Below, piece after piece: positions 17,099 through 26,084 of a stretch of 64,000 nt of DNA. Position numbers and translations under genes: made by a program. The stretch's first letter is position 1. Each line of letters starts with the position of its first letter. This DNA comes from Byssovorax sp. (lineage in GTDB: Bacteria > Myxococcota_A > Polyangia > Polyangiales > Polyangiaceae), in NCBI GenBank assembly GCA_025362495.1, contig JANYGI010000002.1, forward strand, positions 1-64,000, in the 5' to 3' direction. Under the pieces are notes generated by a model, which ran no database searches, was not told the DNA's origin, and saw only the letters and a program-made list of their open reading frames with translations.

Positions 17099-18246
17099 CC
17101 ACGCTCGATTGTTCGAAGAACCTCGCGCTTCGTGGCCTTCGCCTGGGCGCGCCGCAGACCATGGGCGCGTTCCGCATCGTTCCTGTGCTCCGCGACGACG
17201 CCCCCGGCGATCTCCGCATCAACAAGCAAGTGTACGGCGGGTACGGCGTGGTGCGGCTCGATGGCGAGGCGCGCTCACCCGGCCTCACGTACCACTCGTA
17301 CATCCCGCACGGGCTCGTCGTCTCGCACACGGACGACGGCGCGGCGGCGACGCTCGGCGCGCGCCTCGGACACGACAAGGGTCGTACGATCACGCTTCAT
17401 CACCGCATGGCGAAGGCGCTCCCCGGCGACGAGGGCGCCAAGCGCTTTCGCCTGCTCCCGCTCCACCTCGCGATGGAGGGCTTCCTCGCCCTTCATTTCC
17501 GCGGTCCCGACGTGCTCTGGAGCGAGTACTCGAAGCAGGCGGAGCGCCGCGGGCTCGATCCGCGCTGCGAGACGTCGCGGCGCGGAGCATGGATATCCGG
17601 CTTCGAAGAGGCGCTGCGCATCTTCGAGATCCACGACGATCAGGTGGGCGTGCTGGTGTTCGTGGCCGAGGCGCTCGCGACGGTGTTCGTGGTGTCGCAC
17701 CCGGCCGACTACCGCGCACTCCACCTCTCGCTCCTGGAAGACTTCTTCGGCGAGCTGATTTCCACCTACGCGCTGCTCTATCCCGAGACGCTGCGCGTGG
17801 AGAGCCACCTCGACGCGTCGTCGATGATCGATCTCGATCACCTCGCCCAGGAGGTCGCCCGGGTGCGGAGCGACTGGAACGAGCACACCGAGCTTCTGAC
17901 CCGAGGGCTCTTCACGCGCCCCGTCCGCGAAGAGCGGGTGCGGACGGCAGGACGCTTCGTCTTGCAGCGCTTTTACCCGGATTTTCACCCCGACGAGGAG
18001 TGTCACATCGGCGAGCGCATCGTGCGTGACGACGGCACGGTCGAGTACCTGAAGACCTTCCGACTCTCGGGAGCGCAGGTGCGGCGCGCCCATCTGCTCT
18101 CGAAGCTCGCCGAGGCCGGCTGGGATCTCGCCCGCGCCGCGGCCGCCCTCGCGACCACGAAGAGCGATCTCGTGAAGCGCCTCGTCAACGCGGGCTTCGG
18201 TTACCTGCTGAAGCCGCACATCCTTCGCGGCGCCGACAGCGCCTGA
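17095..18246 (+). CDS. ARPP-2-like domain protein with C-terminal Fis-type HTH
   Basis: A 383-residue soluble protein. The N-terminal region (about 15-110) has GAFRIVPVLRDDAPGDLRI and YHSYIPHGLVVSHTDDG, resembling the ARPP-2 domain described by Burroughs and Aravind near ADP-ribosylglycohydrolases and RNA-repair genes; this match is from memory. The middle (about 110-290) is mixed alpha/beta with ALRIFEIHDDQVGVLVFVA. The last 45 residues form a Fis-like helix-turn-helix (LAEAGWDLARAAAALATTKS), suggesting DNA binding or a regulatory tail. It overlaps the VWA gene by 4 nt and therefore depends on its translation. The longer open frame from 16558 overlaps the VWA gene and is a shadow. It may be the regulator or partner of the VWA protein. 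Confidence 0.65.
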   Translation: MTTLDCSKNLALRGLRLGAPQTMGAFRIVPVLRDDAPGDLRINKQVYGGYGVVRLDGEARSPGLTYHSYIPHGLVVSHTDDGAAATLGARLGHDKGRTITLHHRMAKALPGDEGAKRFRLLPLHLAMEGFLALHFRGPDVLWSEYSKQAERRGLDPRCETSRRGAWISGFEEALRIFEIHDDQVGVLVFVAEALATVFVVSHPADYRALHLSLLEDFFGELISTYALLYPETLRVESHLDASSMIDLDHLAQEVARVRSDWNEHTELLTRGLFTRPVREERVRTAGRFVLQRFYPDFHPDEECHIGERIVRDDGTVEYLKTFRLSGAQVRRAHLLSKLAEAGWDLARAAAALATTKSDLVKRLVNAGFGYLLKPHILRGADSA

Positions 18247-18265
18247 GCCGGGATCGTCAGCTCAG
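18243..18265. terminator. Short hairpin over convergent stop codons
   Basis: CTGAGC at 18243-18248 pairs with GCTCAG at 18260-18265 around an 11-nt loop, in the 10-bp gap between two convergent genes; the first arm includes the TGA of the plus-strand gene. It is short with no U-tract, so terminator function is only suggested by position. Confidence 0.35.
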
Positions 18266-19243
18266 CATCTCGCCGTCTTCGCCTTCGTCCCCCTCGAACT
18301 CCGTCGCTGGCGTGGGTGTCAGCGCGAGCGCTTCGGCCACGTTCACTGCACCCTCCACCGCTGGATAGGGGAACCCCGGGATCGGCTTGGTCGGCACGAT
18401 CTCGTGGAATTTGCGCAGATCGAGGATCACGTTCCCCTCCTCGTCCTCCGACAGGACGTCGGCGAGGCGCGCTCCCCACACGATTGACGTCTCGTTGTAC
18501 CGGCTCTGCGCGTGGACGGGCTGATACGAGGTGTCGTCGAGGCCCATGACCGAGATCTGGAGCTCGACCTCGCCCTTGCGGATCGACTCCGGGGTTTGCC
18601 CGTACAGCGGGCTCTTGGGGGTGATCGGGTGCATCACCGTCACGCTGCGCGTCAGCGCCGGTGAGCGCTCGCGCGAGAGGACGAGATCGTGCATTCGATA
18701 GAACGTCGTCCCCTCCTTCGTGAGCTCGGTCCTCATCAGGACGACGCGGATGTGGGCGTCGATGATCTGGTTGCTCCGCTCGTTGCCGACGCGGAACATC
18801 AGCGTGGGGATGCCCTCCATGGGGCTTATCACCGCGGTCTGACAGAAGACGAGGCGCGCGGTCGGGTGCGAGAACTTGGCGAAGACGAGGCCGGTGACCA
18901 CGGCCGTGATCAAGAGCCCGGAGACGGACTCGAGGATCACGAGGCCGTTGGCGACAGGACCCTTCGGGTACATGGCGCCGTAGCCGATGGTGCCCATGGT
19001 CTGGATGCTGAAGTAGTAAGCGTCGATGAACGAGCCGTGAGCCGCGTTGACGACGCCGTCCGAGAGCATGTACGCGAGGGCGAAGAGCGCGTTGAGGCCC
19101 AGGTAGAAGGCGACGATCAGCGCGATCGCCGCCCGCCAGGTGATGCGGAGGAAGGCGTGGTAAGCGTCGCGGAAATAGAGGTGCTGGGCCCCGATGACGG
19201 TGACCGAGTAGCTCTTGATCGGGGGACGAGGCGTCGGCTTCAT
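18257..19243 (-). CDS. Inward-rectifier potassium channel (KirBac family)
   Basis: A 328-residue protein with the full layout of bacterial Kir channels: an N-terminal slide-helix region, TM1 (about 36-60), a pore helix and selectivity filter TIGYG (85-89), TM2 (about 97-123) and a cytoplasmic immunoglobulin-like domain starting AKFSHPTARLVFCQTAV, with MFRVGNERSNQIIDAHIRVVLMR typical of the family. It should pass K+ across the inner membrane and be gated by lipid or ligand binding to the cytoplasmic domain. The tail is acidic (EFEGDEGEDGEM). Its ATG overlaps the stop of the acylase gene by 4 nt, which ties translation of the channel to an apparently unrelated hydrolase. Confidence 0.93.
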   Translation of the reverse strand: MKPTPRPPIKSYSVTVIGAQHLYFRDAYHAFLRITWRAAIALIVAFYLGLNALFALAYMLSDGVVNAAHGSFIDAYYFSIQTMGTIGYGAMYPKGPVANGLVILESVSGLLITAVVTGLVFAKFSHPTARLVFCQTAVISPMEGIPTLMFRVGNERSNQIIDAHIRVVLMRTELTKEGTTFYRMHDLVLSRERSPALTRSVTVMHPITPKSPLYGQTPESIRKGEVELQISVMGLDDTSYQPVHAQSRYNETSIVWGARLADVLSEDEEGNVILDLRKFHEIVPTKPIPGFPYPAVEGAVNVAEALALTPTPATEFEGDEGEDGEMLS

Positions 19244-21579
19244 CGCTTCTCCTGCTGCGGGCGGAGCACCAGCGTGGCGCGGGCCCGGCGGCGGATGGCC
19301 TCCGGGGACCAGGCGATCGGCACGCCCTCGCCGGTGCGCCAGGGGGTGATCAGATCGTCGTAGTGAGGCGAGAGCGGGTTACCGGACTGGCCACCTGCCG
19401 TCGAGGCGCGGAACGACTCCCAGTCACCGACCTCGAGCGCGAGGCGCATGCTGGCGATGCCGATGGGGTTGCCGGTCGGATCGAGCCAGCTCGTCGAGGC
19501 CTGGGGGATGGTGGCCGAGTCGCCGCCGAAGGGGAACGGCCCGCGGTTGAAGACGCCGCCGAGCCCCGGGACGTCGCCGGCGAAGTGCTTGAGCGTGAGC
19601 GGGCGGACGCGGCCCCAGGCCCAGCCGTCAGCCGTTTTCCCGTGCTTCTTGCGCAGACTGCCAATCGCTCCAGCGAGCGCGGACTCCATCTCGTCGGGCC
19701 AGGCGCGAGGGAGGAAGCCTTCCGGCTGATCGCGCAAAAGAGTGACCACGTGGGAGACGCGCCGGAGGGCGAGCAGGCAGTGCGGGAGGACGACGTTGGT
19801 GCCTTTGCCCATCGCCCACTCGGCGCTGCGCGGCGCCTTGTGCTCGGCCACGCGCCGGATCATCCCGGCGAGGAAGAGCTCGAACACCGACGCTGCGGCC
19901 GAGCCCGCGTGGACCTCGCCGTCGAAGGTCCGGAGCAGATCGAGCGCGGCCCGCGCCGCCTCGCCGCGCGCGGGGACGGCGAGGACCACCTCGCGCAGCT
20001 CGCGCCAGGGGATCGAGAGCTGATCGAGGTGCAGCGCCTGGGTCCGGGCCACGTCCCAGTCGCGCCGCGCCGCGAGCGACTCGACGATGCGGGCCTGGCG
20101 ATACCCATCGAGCCAGTCGACGCCGAGGAACGGAGCATCCCCGTCGAGCACCGGTTGATTGTTGGCCGTGGCGAGGAACCCCTCCTCCGGATCGACGCTC
20201 CAGGGCATCTGATCGAAGGGCACCGTCGCGTCCTCCCAGCCCACCTCGGGATCCCACCCGGCGAGCGGCAACGTGCCAGACCCCTTCTTGCGGATCGGGG
20301 CCTCGCCGACCAGCGTCCAGCCGATCTTCCCGGTGACGTCGGCGTAAACGTAGCTCGTCGACATGCAGGGAGCGCTGCTGTAGAGCGCGCGGAACTCGTC
20401 GAAGCTCTTCACCTTGTTGAAGGCGAAGAAGCCGCGCATCGGGCGCGCCGCCATCCACGTCGCGCGCATGGATATCGCGCCGACCTCGCCGTGGAACGCC
20501 GGACCGACGATGGGGCCGCGGGCGGTGATCACCACGTCTTCAATCACGTCAGGGCCGCCCTTGACCCGGATCACCTCGCGGCGCACCTCGCACGGGACGA
20601 AGCTATCGCCCTCGCGGACGCTGCGGCCGTCGGGGCCCATCTCTTCCAGGAAGAGATCGGTGTTATCGTGATGACCGGCGGTGATCCCCCAGGCGCTGAA
20701 CCCATTGTGGCCCGCCGAGAACGACGGCTGCGACACGTAGGAAGCGCCGCAGATCGACCAGCCCGGCGTGCGAATGTGGGCGAGATACCAGGAGACCGGG
20801 AGCGCAGGTGGTAAATGCGGATCGTTCGACAGGATCGCTCGCCCGCTCGCGCTGCGCGACGGCCCGACCACCCAGGCATTGGAGCCGCCGCCTGTCCCCG
20901 CAAACGATTGATAGGCAGTCAGGTCACCGGCGAGCCGATCGAGCGCGGCGCCGGCCAGCGTCGATGACGGCGACACGACCGGATGCCAGGCCGCGTAGGT
21001 GGGATCGACGGCGCGGAGCGCCTCGGCCCCGTCGGCGCGGAGGATGCGCAGGCGCGCGAGCTCGATATCCCAGTTCGAGGCGAGCGCGAAGGCCAGGAAC
21101 GCCAGCACCGCGAGGACGTCGGCCGGCTCGAGGGGCGTCGGCTCGATCCCGAGCACGGTGAGCTCGTGCGCGCGGCCCTCGCCGCCGAGGCGCGCTCCAT
21201 CGGTGGCGCCGCGCGCATAGGCCTCGATTTGCAGGCGAACGTCGGCGTCGAGGAGCGGGAGCTGCCCCTCGGCGATGCGGCGGAATCCGATGCGGCGCGA
21301 CAATCGATCCATCGGCAGAGCGTCTTTGCCGGCGATCTCGGCGAGGCGCCCGCGGCCGGCGCGGATCAACGTCTCGATCTGGAAGGCGCGGTCTTGCCCC
21401 TGGCAGAAGCCGAGGCCGTACCAGGCGTCCTCGTCGTTGTCGGCCTCGATGTACGGGATCCCGTGCTCGTCGCGACGGATGGTGACGGGCGAACGCAGCG
21501 ATTCGACCGCGATCGTACCGGCGGTGCGGGCGCGCCGCTCGCCGAGGACGAGTCGAAATAACGATTGCAGGGGGCGCAC
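19240..21579 (-). CDS. Penicillin-acylase family Ntn hydrolase
   Basis: A 779-residue member of the penicillin/acyl-homoserine-lactone acylase family. These are made as one chain and cut to expose an N-terminal nucleophile, here Ser 233 in GGGSNAW, followed by GRAILSNDPHLPPALPVSWYL. The alpha part has RDEHGIPYIEADNDEDAWYGLGFCQGQDRAFQIE near residues 36-70, which is diagnostic. It would hydrolyse an amide bond of an acylated compound such as a beta-lactam, a lactone signal or an N-acyl peptide; the substrate cannot be told. Unlike most relatives no clear signal peptide is visible, so it may be cytoplasmic or have a start upstream that I cannot see. The stop overlaps the start of the Kir channel gene (ATGA). 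Confidence 0.9.
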   Translation of the reverse strand: MRPLQSLFRLVLGERRARTAGTIAVESLRSPVTIRRDEHGIPYIEADNDEDAWYGLGFCQGQDRAFQIETLIRAGRGRLAEIAGKDALPMDRLSRRIGFRRIAEGQLPLLDADVRLQIEAYARGATDGARLGGEGRAHELTVLGIEPTPLEPADVLAVLAFLAFALASNWDIELARLRILRADGAEALRAVDPTYAAWHPVVSPSSTLAGAALDRLAGDLTAYQSFAGTGGGSNAWVVGPSRSASGRAILSNDPHLPPALPVSWYLAHIRTPGWSICGASYVSQPSFSAGHNGFSAWGITAGHHDNTDLFLEEMGPDGRSVREGDSFVPCEVRREVIRVKGGPDVIEDVVITARGPIVGPAFHGEVGAISMRATWMAARPMRGFFAFNKVKSFDEFRALYSSAPCMSTSYVYADVTGKIGWTLVGEAPIRKKGSGTLPLAGWDPEVGWEDATVPFDQMPWSVDPEEGFLATANNQPVLDGDAPFLGVDWLDGYRQARIVESLAARRDWDVARTQALHLDQLSIPWRELREVVLAVPARGEAARAALDLLRTFDGEVHAGSAAASVFELFLAGMIRRVAEHKAPRSAEWAMGKGTNVVLPHCLLALRRVSHVVTLLRDQPEGFLPRAWPDEMESALAGAIGSLRKKHGKTADGWAWGRVRPLTLKHFAGDVPGLGGVFNRGPFPFGGDSATIPQASTSWLDPTGNPIGIASMRLALEVGDWESFRASTAGGQSGNPLSPHYDDLITPWRTGEGVPIAWSPEAIRRRARATLVLRPQQEKR

Positions 21580-21633
21580 AGGGCGGGAGTATCAGGTCCC
21601 GCCCCGTGCAATTCAAGCCTTCCGTTGCGCGGC

Positions 21634-23025
21634 CTAGTTCCCGTCCGCGACCACCGGAGAGATCCAGAAAATATCGCCGTTTACGTCGTTGCCCACGAAG
21701 AGACGACCGTCGGCCGACATCGCCACGGCGGCCGGGCGGCCGTGGGCGTGGATCCCGTCGTCCCAGCCCGTGGCGAAGTCCTTCATCGAGTCGGTCGGGT
21801 GCCCCATCAGATCGGTCGCGGGCACGGCGAGGCCGGTCGCGGGATCGGTGGCGATGGCGACCATGCGAGCGCCCTTCCAGGAGCCGAATTCGCCGTGGAG
21901 CGGTAGAAACACGTTCTCGGTCCACGGGGCGGGCCAGGCGCCGAGATCGAACTCGATGTTGAACGGGGTGTCGCCGATGATGAACGAGCCGGACTCGCTC
22001 GCGACCTTGGAGCAATCCGGCGTGGGGATGACGTCGGTGTACGGGAGATCCTTCGAGGCGCAGCACGGATAGCCGATGTCGTCGTCGGCGTGGATCGGCA
22101 CAAGCTTCTCGCGCCCGCCCTGCAGATCGGAGTAGTCCTTGGCGAGCTCGCTGGCGAAGCAGTTGTTGTGGCCGCGCTGGCAGCGGACCGAGATGGGGTT
22201 GCGATAGCCCCTCGAGATCAGCTTGCCGTTGGGGCTGCCGTCGATGGCGAGGATGCCGCCGCGGAAGGGGTGAGTCGGATCGCAGACCTCGCCCTGGTCG
22301 CCGCCGTTGCTCACGTAGATGGTGCCGTCGTCGGCCGCGTCGAGCGTCTTCGGCCAGTGGAGCGCCGAGGTGAAGACCGTGATGTCGACGACGACGTCCC
22401 CGGGCTTGAAGCCCTGACGCTCGCCCGGCTTGTAGGGGAGCCGGCGGATGCGCGTACCATCCTGGTAATAGAAGAAGTCGCCGTTGAAGAGCAGGCCTTG
22501 CGTGGCCGGGAGCTGGCCGAGGAACAGCGGTGTCCCGTCGGCGAGGCCGTCTTGATTGTCGTCGGCGAGCACGGCAATGCCGGCGAGGCCATTGGGCCCA
22601 CCGCCGGTCGTCGACTGCACCGGTGAGGCGACGAAGAGCTCGCCCCCCGGGGCGAAGCGGAGCTGACGCGTGTTGGGCACGTTGCCGAAGTAGTGAACGC
22701 AGAACCCCGCCGGCACCGTCAACCAGGTGAGATCGGGCTGCCCTGCTCCGCCGGGGATGACGTGCTTGCCAGTCGCGTCGGTGACGACGGCGCCGGCGAG
22801 CTTGCAGAAGGTGCTGCTCGGCGGCGTGACGTCGGGCTTCACGAAGGCGTCGGGCTTGGCGTCGTGGCCGCCGTCGACCGGATCACCGGAGCTGCCGCCG
22901 GTGCTCGCCGAGGTCACGTCGGAGGGGCAGCCTGCGAGGACGGCGCCGGCCGCGAGCGTCATCGCTCCGGGGACGACGAACAGCGCGCGACGACCATGCT
23001 TCTGGAGCCAAGACAAGAAGGTCAT
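21634..23025 (-). CDS. Sorbosone-dehydrogenase-like beta-propeller lipoprotein
   Basis: A 463-residue predicted lipoprotein. The signal peptide ends at VLAGC (Cys 33), then a Gly/Ser/Asp linker. The mature part resembles PQQ-dependent glucose/sorbosone dehydrogenase propellers: VPNTRQLRFAPGGELFVAS near 120, ALHWPKTLDAADDGTIYVSNGGDQG near 240, SRGYRNPISVRCQRGHNNCF near 290 and a final GRLFVGNDVNGDIFWI. Such proteins oxidise sugars or polyols in the periplasm when PQQ is bound; whether this one keeps the cofactor site is not clear. Several Cys pairs (CC in YPCCASKD) are unusual and suggest disulfides. A TTGACA element lies about 95 bp upstream. It stands alone between a divergent-free gap and the acylase. 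Confidence 0.75.
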   Translation of the reverse strand: MTFLSWLQKHGRRALFVVPGAMTLAAGAVLAGCPSDVTSASTGGSSGDPVDGGHDAKPDAFVKPDVTPPSSTFCKLAGAVVTDATGKHVIPGGAGQPDLTWLTVPAGFCVHYFGNVPNTRQLRFAPGGELFVASPVQSTTGGGPNGLAGIAVLADDNQDGLADGTPLFLGQLPATQGLLFNGDFFYYQDGTRIRRLPYKPGERQGFKPGDVVVDITVFTSALHWPKTLDAADDGTIYVSNGGDQGEVCDPTHPFRGGILAIDGSPNGKLISRGYRNPISVRCQRGHNNCFASELAKDYSDLQGGREKLVPIHADDDIGYPCCASKDLPYTDVIPTPDCSKVASESGSFIIGDTPFNIEFDLGAWPAPWTENVFLPLHGEFGSWKGARMVAIATDPATGLAVPATDLMGHPTDSMKDFATGWDDGIHAHGRPAAVAMSADGRLFVGNDVNGDIFWISPVVADGN

Positions 23026-23094
23026 TTGTTACTCGAGCCTCGCGAAATCAGGGGTATCGGGGCGACCGGGATGAGCGCGGCGGCCAGCGTATTG

Positions 23095-23122
23095 CGATTA
23101 CAAGACGAGGCGGGGTTGTCAA
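23095..23122 (-). promoter_or_regulatory. Candidate sigma70-type promoter for the sorbosone-like gene
   Basis: On the minus strand a perfect TTGACA (23122-23117) is followed after 16 bp by TAATCG (23100-23095), a poor -10 element. A transcript from here would have a leader of about 60 nt before the ATG at 23025. The -35 match is the main support. Confidence 0.35.
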
Positions 23123-23168
23123 GACGAACGGTGCGCGCAGAAGGCGCGGCGGCGCGTGATCGCCGGGC

Positions 23169-24095
23169 TCAGCCGCCCAGCAACGAGGCGCCCGGCGCGG
23201 GAAGCAGACCCCGGTAGGTGTCGCGGCGAACGCCCGCGAGCCAGGGGTGCCGCGACGCTTCGAACACCTCGAACGAGGTGGCCTCGCCGTCGAGCGTGAG
23301 CACGCCGGCCGAGGCCTCGCGCAGCTCGCCGCGACGGCCGAACTCGAGGTGATCGAGCCCGACGAGGAGGCCGCCGCCCGGCCCTTCGGTGGGGCCGAGG
23401 GCGACGTGATGATGCCCGAAGAGGTGCGCGCGCGGCGCCAGACGACGTGAGAGCGCGGCGAGCGCGGGCGAGCCGCCGGGGAGATCGGGGTGGTCGGGCC
23501 CAGCGTGGGTGAGCAGGATGTCGATCGGCGCCTCGCCGGAGAAGGCCAGTGCAGCGTCTTCGAGCGAGAAACACCGGGGATCGGGCGCGCCGTGCGAGCC
23601 GGCGTGGGCCACCGCGTGACGCGACTTCTTGCTTTGCTTGGCCACCTCGTCGCGGGGGGAAATACCGCCGAAGCCGGCGATCCGGATCACCCGCCCTCCC
23701 CGCTCGAGCTCGAAGACGGCGCCGTCAGGCACGTACCAGAGGCGATTCCAGGGGTCGACGGCCTCGGGCTCGGGGAACTGACCGAGGTAATCGAAGTCTT
23801 CGTGGTTGCCTCGAATGAAGACGGTGACTGGCACGCCGGGCCCACCGAGGTAGCGCTCGCCTTCTTCCGTCGCGACACAGTAGCTGGCGAACCCGAGCTC
23901 GTCGGGATCGCTCCGGGCCATGCGCGCCGTGGCGTCGTCGAGGCGCGCCGGATCGGGGAAAGCGCCCATGTCGCCGACCTGGAGGATGCCCGCGAGGCGC
24001 CGGCCGCTCTGCTGCTCCCAGAGGCGAGCCATGGTGATCATCAGGGCGATGCGACCATGGATGTCGCCGAAGACCGCAAAATGAAGCCTCGGCAA
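23169..24095 (-). CDS. Calcineurin-like metallophosphoesterase
   Basis: A 308-residue soluble phosphoesterase with the whole metal-ligand set: GDIHG (10-14), LQVGDMG (near 38), IRGNHEDFDYL (near 95), LTHAGPDHPDLPG (near 195) and HLFGHHHVALG (near 228). It should bind two metal ions and cleave phosphomono- or diesters. The insertions GISPRDEVAKQSKKSRH suggest a substrate-specific cap. The nearest relatives I know are uncharacterised metallophosphoesterases; nucleotide or Ap4A-like substrates are possible. It follows the MAPEG gene on the same strand with only 4 bp between them, so the two are probably co-transcribed. Confidence 0.85.
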   Translation of the reverse strand: MPRLHFAVFGDIHGRIALMITMARLWEQQSGRRLAGILQVGDMGAFPDPARLDDATARMARSDPDELGFASYCVATEEGERYLGGPGVPVTVFIRGNHEDFDYLGQFPEPEAVDPWNRLWYVPDGAVFELERGGRVIRIAGFGGISPRDEVAKQSKKSRHAVAHAGSHGAPDPRCFSLEDAALAFSGEAPIDILLTHAGPDHPDLPGGSPALAALSRRLAPRAHLFGHHHVALGPTEGPGGGLLVGLDHLEFGRRGELREASAGVLTLDGEATSFEVFEASRHPWLAGVRRDTYRGLLPAPGASLLGG

Positions 24096-24099
24096 GCCT

Positions 24100-24498
24100 T
24101 CACCCGCCCACGATGGCGAGCACGTAGAGCGCCAGCGTCGTGAGGAGGCCGAGCCCCCAGATCGCCGATCGCACCGAGGGTTTGTCGCCGAGATAGAGCC
24201 CCAGATACACTGTCCTGAGGGCGACGAACGCGAGGCACAGCGCCGCGGTGCGGCCGATGTCGACGTGCCGGAGCTCGCACGCGAGCACGGCGGGGGCGAA
24301 GAGGGTCAGGGCCTCGAAGGCGTTCTGGTGAGCTCCCTGGGCGCGCTGCCCGAGGTCGCCCAGGCGGGCGTACTGGGCGCGTGGAGTGGCGTTGTCGTAG
24401 CCCTCGGGCTGCTTCGCCTGCTCGCGCGCGACGACCATGCGGGGCGCGTAGATGAGGACGACGGCGAGGAGCAAGGAGACGTAGGGGATGGCGTTCAT
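24100..24498 (-). CDS. MAPEG family membrane protein
   Basis: A 132-residue protein with four hydrophobic segments (about 5-22, 62-80, 83-103 and 112-130) and the MAPEG pattern, including RAQGAHQNAFEALTLFAPAV and the later RTVYLGLYLGDKPSVRSAIW. MAPEG proteins bind glutathione and act on lipophilic electrophiles or eicosanoid-type lipids; bacterial members are mostly uncharacterised. Length fits the family. It lies between the GMC oxidoreductase and the phosphoesterase in a minus-strand run with short gaps (23 and 4 bp), suggesting one transcript and perhaps a shared role in lipid or xenobiotic handling, which is inference. Confidence 0.85.
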   Translation of the reverse strand: MNAIPYVSLLLAVVLIYAPRMVVAREQAKQPEGYDNATPRAQYARLGDLGQRAQGAHQNAFEALTLFAPAVLACELRHVDIGRTAALCLAFVALRTVYLGLYLGDKPSVRSAIWGLGLLTTLALYVLAIVGG

Positions 24499-24521
24499 TG
24501 GGCGGCCTTGCTTACCACGGA

Positions 24522-26084
24522 TCAGCGCCCCGCGAGGCGGGTCGCCATCAGCCGCGCCAGGCCGTAGATCGACTCCTGCGGGTTCACCCCGAGGCTCGTC
24601 GGGAACACCGACCCATCAATCACATGAAGATTCTTGAGGACATGGTGGCGCAGATCCTCCGACCGCACGATCGCGCTCTTCGGATCGTCGCCCATGCGGC
24701 AACCGCCCATCTGATGCGCGGTGAACACGCCGACGCGGCACGGCTCCCACGGGGCTGCGTCGAGCCGATCGAGGTCCTTGTCGCTCGTCGCGGTGACGGG
24801 CGGATCGTGCAGAGTCGTCACCTCTTTTGCGCCGCTGGCGAAGTTGATCTCCGCCAGTCGCCGCTGCGCCGTGCGGAACGCCTCCCAGAGCCGCGGGGGG
24901 ATGGGATATTCGAGGAGCGGCGCGCCCGAAGGCCGGACCTTCACCGTGCCTCCGGGGACGTCGTCGTGGAAGCCGTCGATGGCCAGAGCGATGTGCACGG
25001 TGCGCCGCGACGAAGTCTCCATCAGGCGGCGGTGCGACGCGCCGAAGCCGGGCATGGCCGTCGCGGAGAGCACCGGATAGCCCGGCGCCGCCTCCATGAA
25101 GAAGCCCACGTCGTCGCCGCGGTGGGCGAAGGCGTGGCTCGCGGCCGTCTGCGGGGCCCCGTAGAAGGCCTCGATCGGCTCGTCGTAGAGGCCGGTGACA
25201 CCGATGGTGGGGTGGAGGAACGTTCGAGTCCCCACGAGGCCATTGTCGTTCAGGCCCGAACGAAGCAGCACCGCGGGGCTGTTGATCGCGCCGCCGGAGA
25301 GGATGAAGCGCCTGGCCTTGATCGTCGCGCGCTTGCCGGTGACGCCATAGCCCGAGGCGTCGAGGAGCGTGCATTGCGCCGACGTGATCTCGCCGGCAGA
25401 AGACTCCAGGCGATCGACGCGGCAGCGGAAGAGCAGCCGCGCGCCGGCGTCGATGGCGTCCGGCACCAGCGTCACCAGCATGGAGCGCTTGGCGTTGATC
25501 GGGCAGCCGGTGCCGCAGTAGCCCGTCTGCATGCACTGGTAGACGTTACGGCGCGTCGGCGCCACGGCAAACCCTTTCGATTTGCAGCCCTCGTAGAGCT
25601 TCTTGTTGTTGCGGTTCATCGCCGACTCGTCGACCTGGTGAACCGATAACCGGGCCTCGATCGCCTCGTAGTGCGGGACGAGATCGGCGTGATGAAAGCC
25701 GCCGACAGCGTGCTTCGTGGCCCAGTGCGCCACCACGTCTTCCGGCGTGCGGAAGCTCGTGGTCCAGTTGACGACCGTGGTCCCGCCGACGGCTCGTCCC
25801 TGGAGGACCGATATCGCGAGATCGGCGGTCGCCCGCTGCATGCTCTCCTGGTAGAGCTTCGGGACGGTGTGCGCCTCGTGCATGTCGAAGTCGGCCGTGC
25901 TGAAATAGCCGCCCTCCTCGACGAGGATCACGCTCACGCCTGCCGCCGCGAGCACCGACGCGACCACGGCGCCGCCCGCGCCGCTGCCGATCACGCACAC
26001 CTCGGCCGAGAGATCGAGATCCGCAGAGGCGGCGGAGCCGTCGATCACCCCCGCGCTGGCGCGCACCACGCTGAGCTTAGTCAC
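24522..26084 (-). CDS. GMC-family FAD oxidoreductase
   Basis: A 520-residue flavoprotein of the glucose-methanol-choline family. The FAD-binding motif VIGSGAGGAVVAS lies at about 31-43, followed by the GMC signature LQGRAVGGTTVVNW near 100 and the C-terminal HQMGGCRMG and IDGSVFPTSLGVNPQ segments, the last carrying the active-site region. A Cys-rich piece MQTGYCGTGCPINAKRS is typical of the long-chain alcohol or sterol oxidase-like bacterial branch. It oxidises an alcohol or sterol-like substrate using FAD; the acceptor is unknown. GTG 26084 overlaps the TGA of the upstream gene as GTGA, so this start is preferred to the longer 26117 frame. The partner gene product carries a Tat signal, so the enzyme could be exported as a complex. 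Confidence 0.87.
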   Translation of the reverse strand: MTKLSVVRASAGVIDGSAASADLDLSAEVCVIGSGAGGAVVASVLAAAGVSVILVEEGGYFSTADFDMHEAHTVPKLYQESMQRATADLAISVLQGRAVGGTTVVNWTTSFRTPEDVVAHWATKHAVGGFHHADLVPHYEAIEARLSVHQVDESAMNRNNKKLYEGCKSKGFAVAPTRRNVYQCMQTGYCGTGCPINAKRSMLVTLVPDAIDAGARLLFRCRVDRLESSAGEITSAQCTLLDASGYGVTGKRATIKARRFILSGGAINSPAVLLRSGLNDNGLVGTRTFLHPTIGVTGLYDEPIEAFYGAPQTAASHAFAHRGDDVGFFMEAAPGYPVLSATAMPGFGASHRRLMETSSRRTVHIALAIDGFHDDVPGGTVKVRPSGAPLLEYPIPPRLWEAFRTAQRRLAEINFASGAKEVTTLHDPPVTATSDKDLDRLDAAPWEPCRVGVFTAHQMGGCRMGDDPKSAIVRSEDLRHHVLKNLHVIDGSVFPTSLGVNPQESIYGLARLMATRLAGR

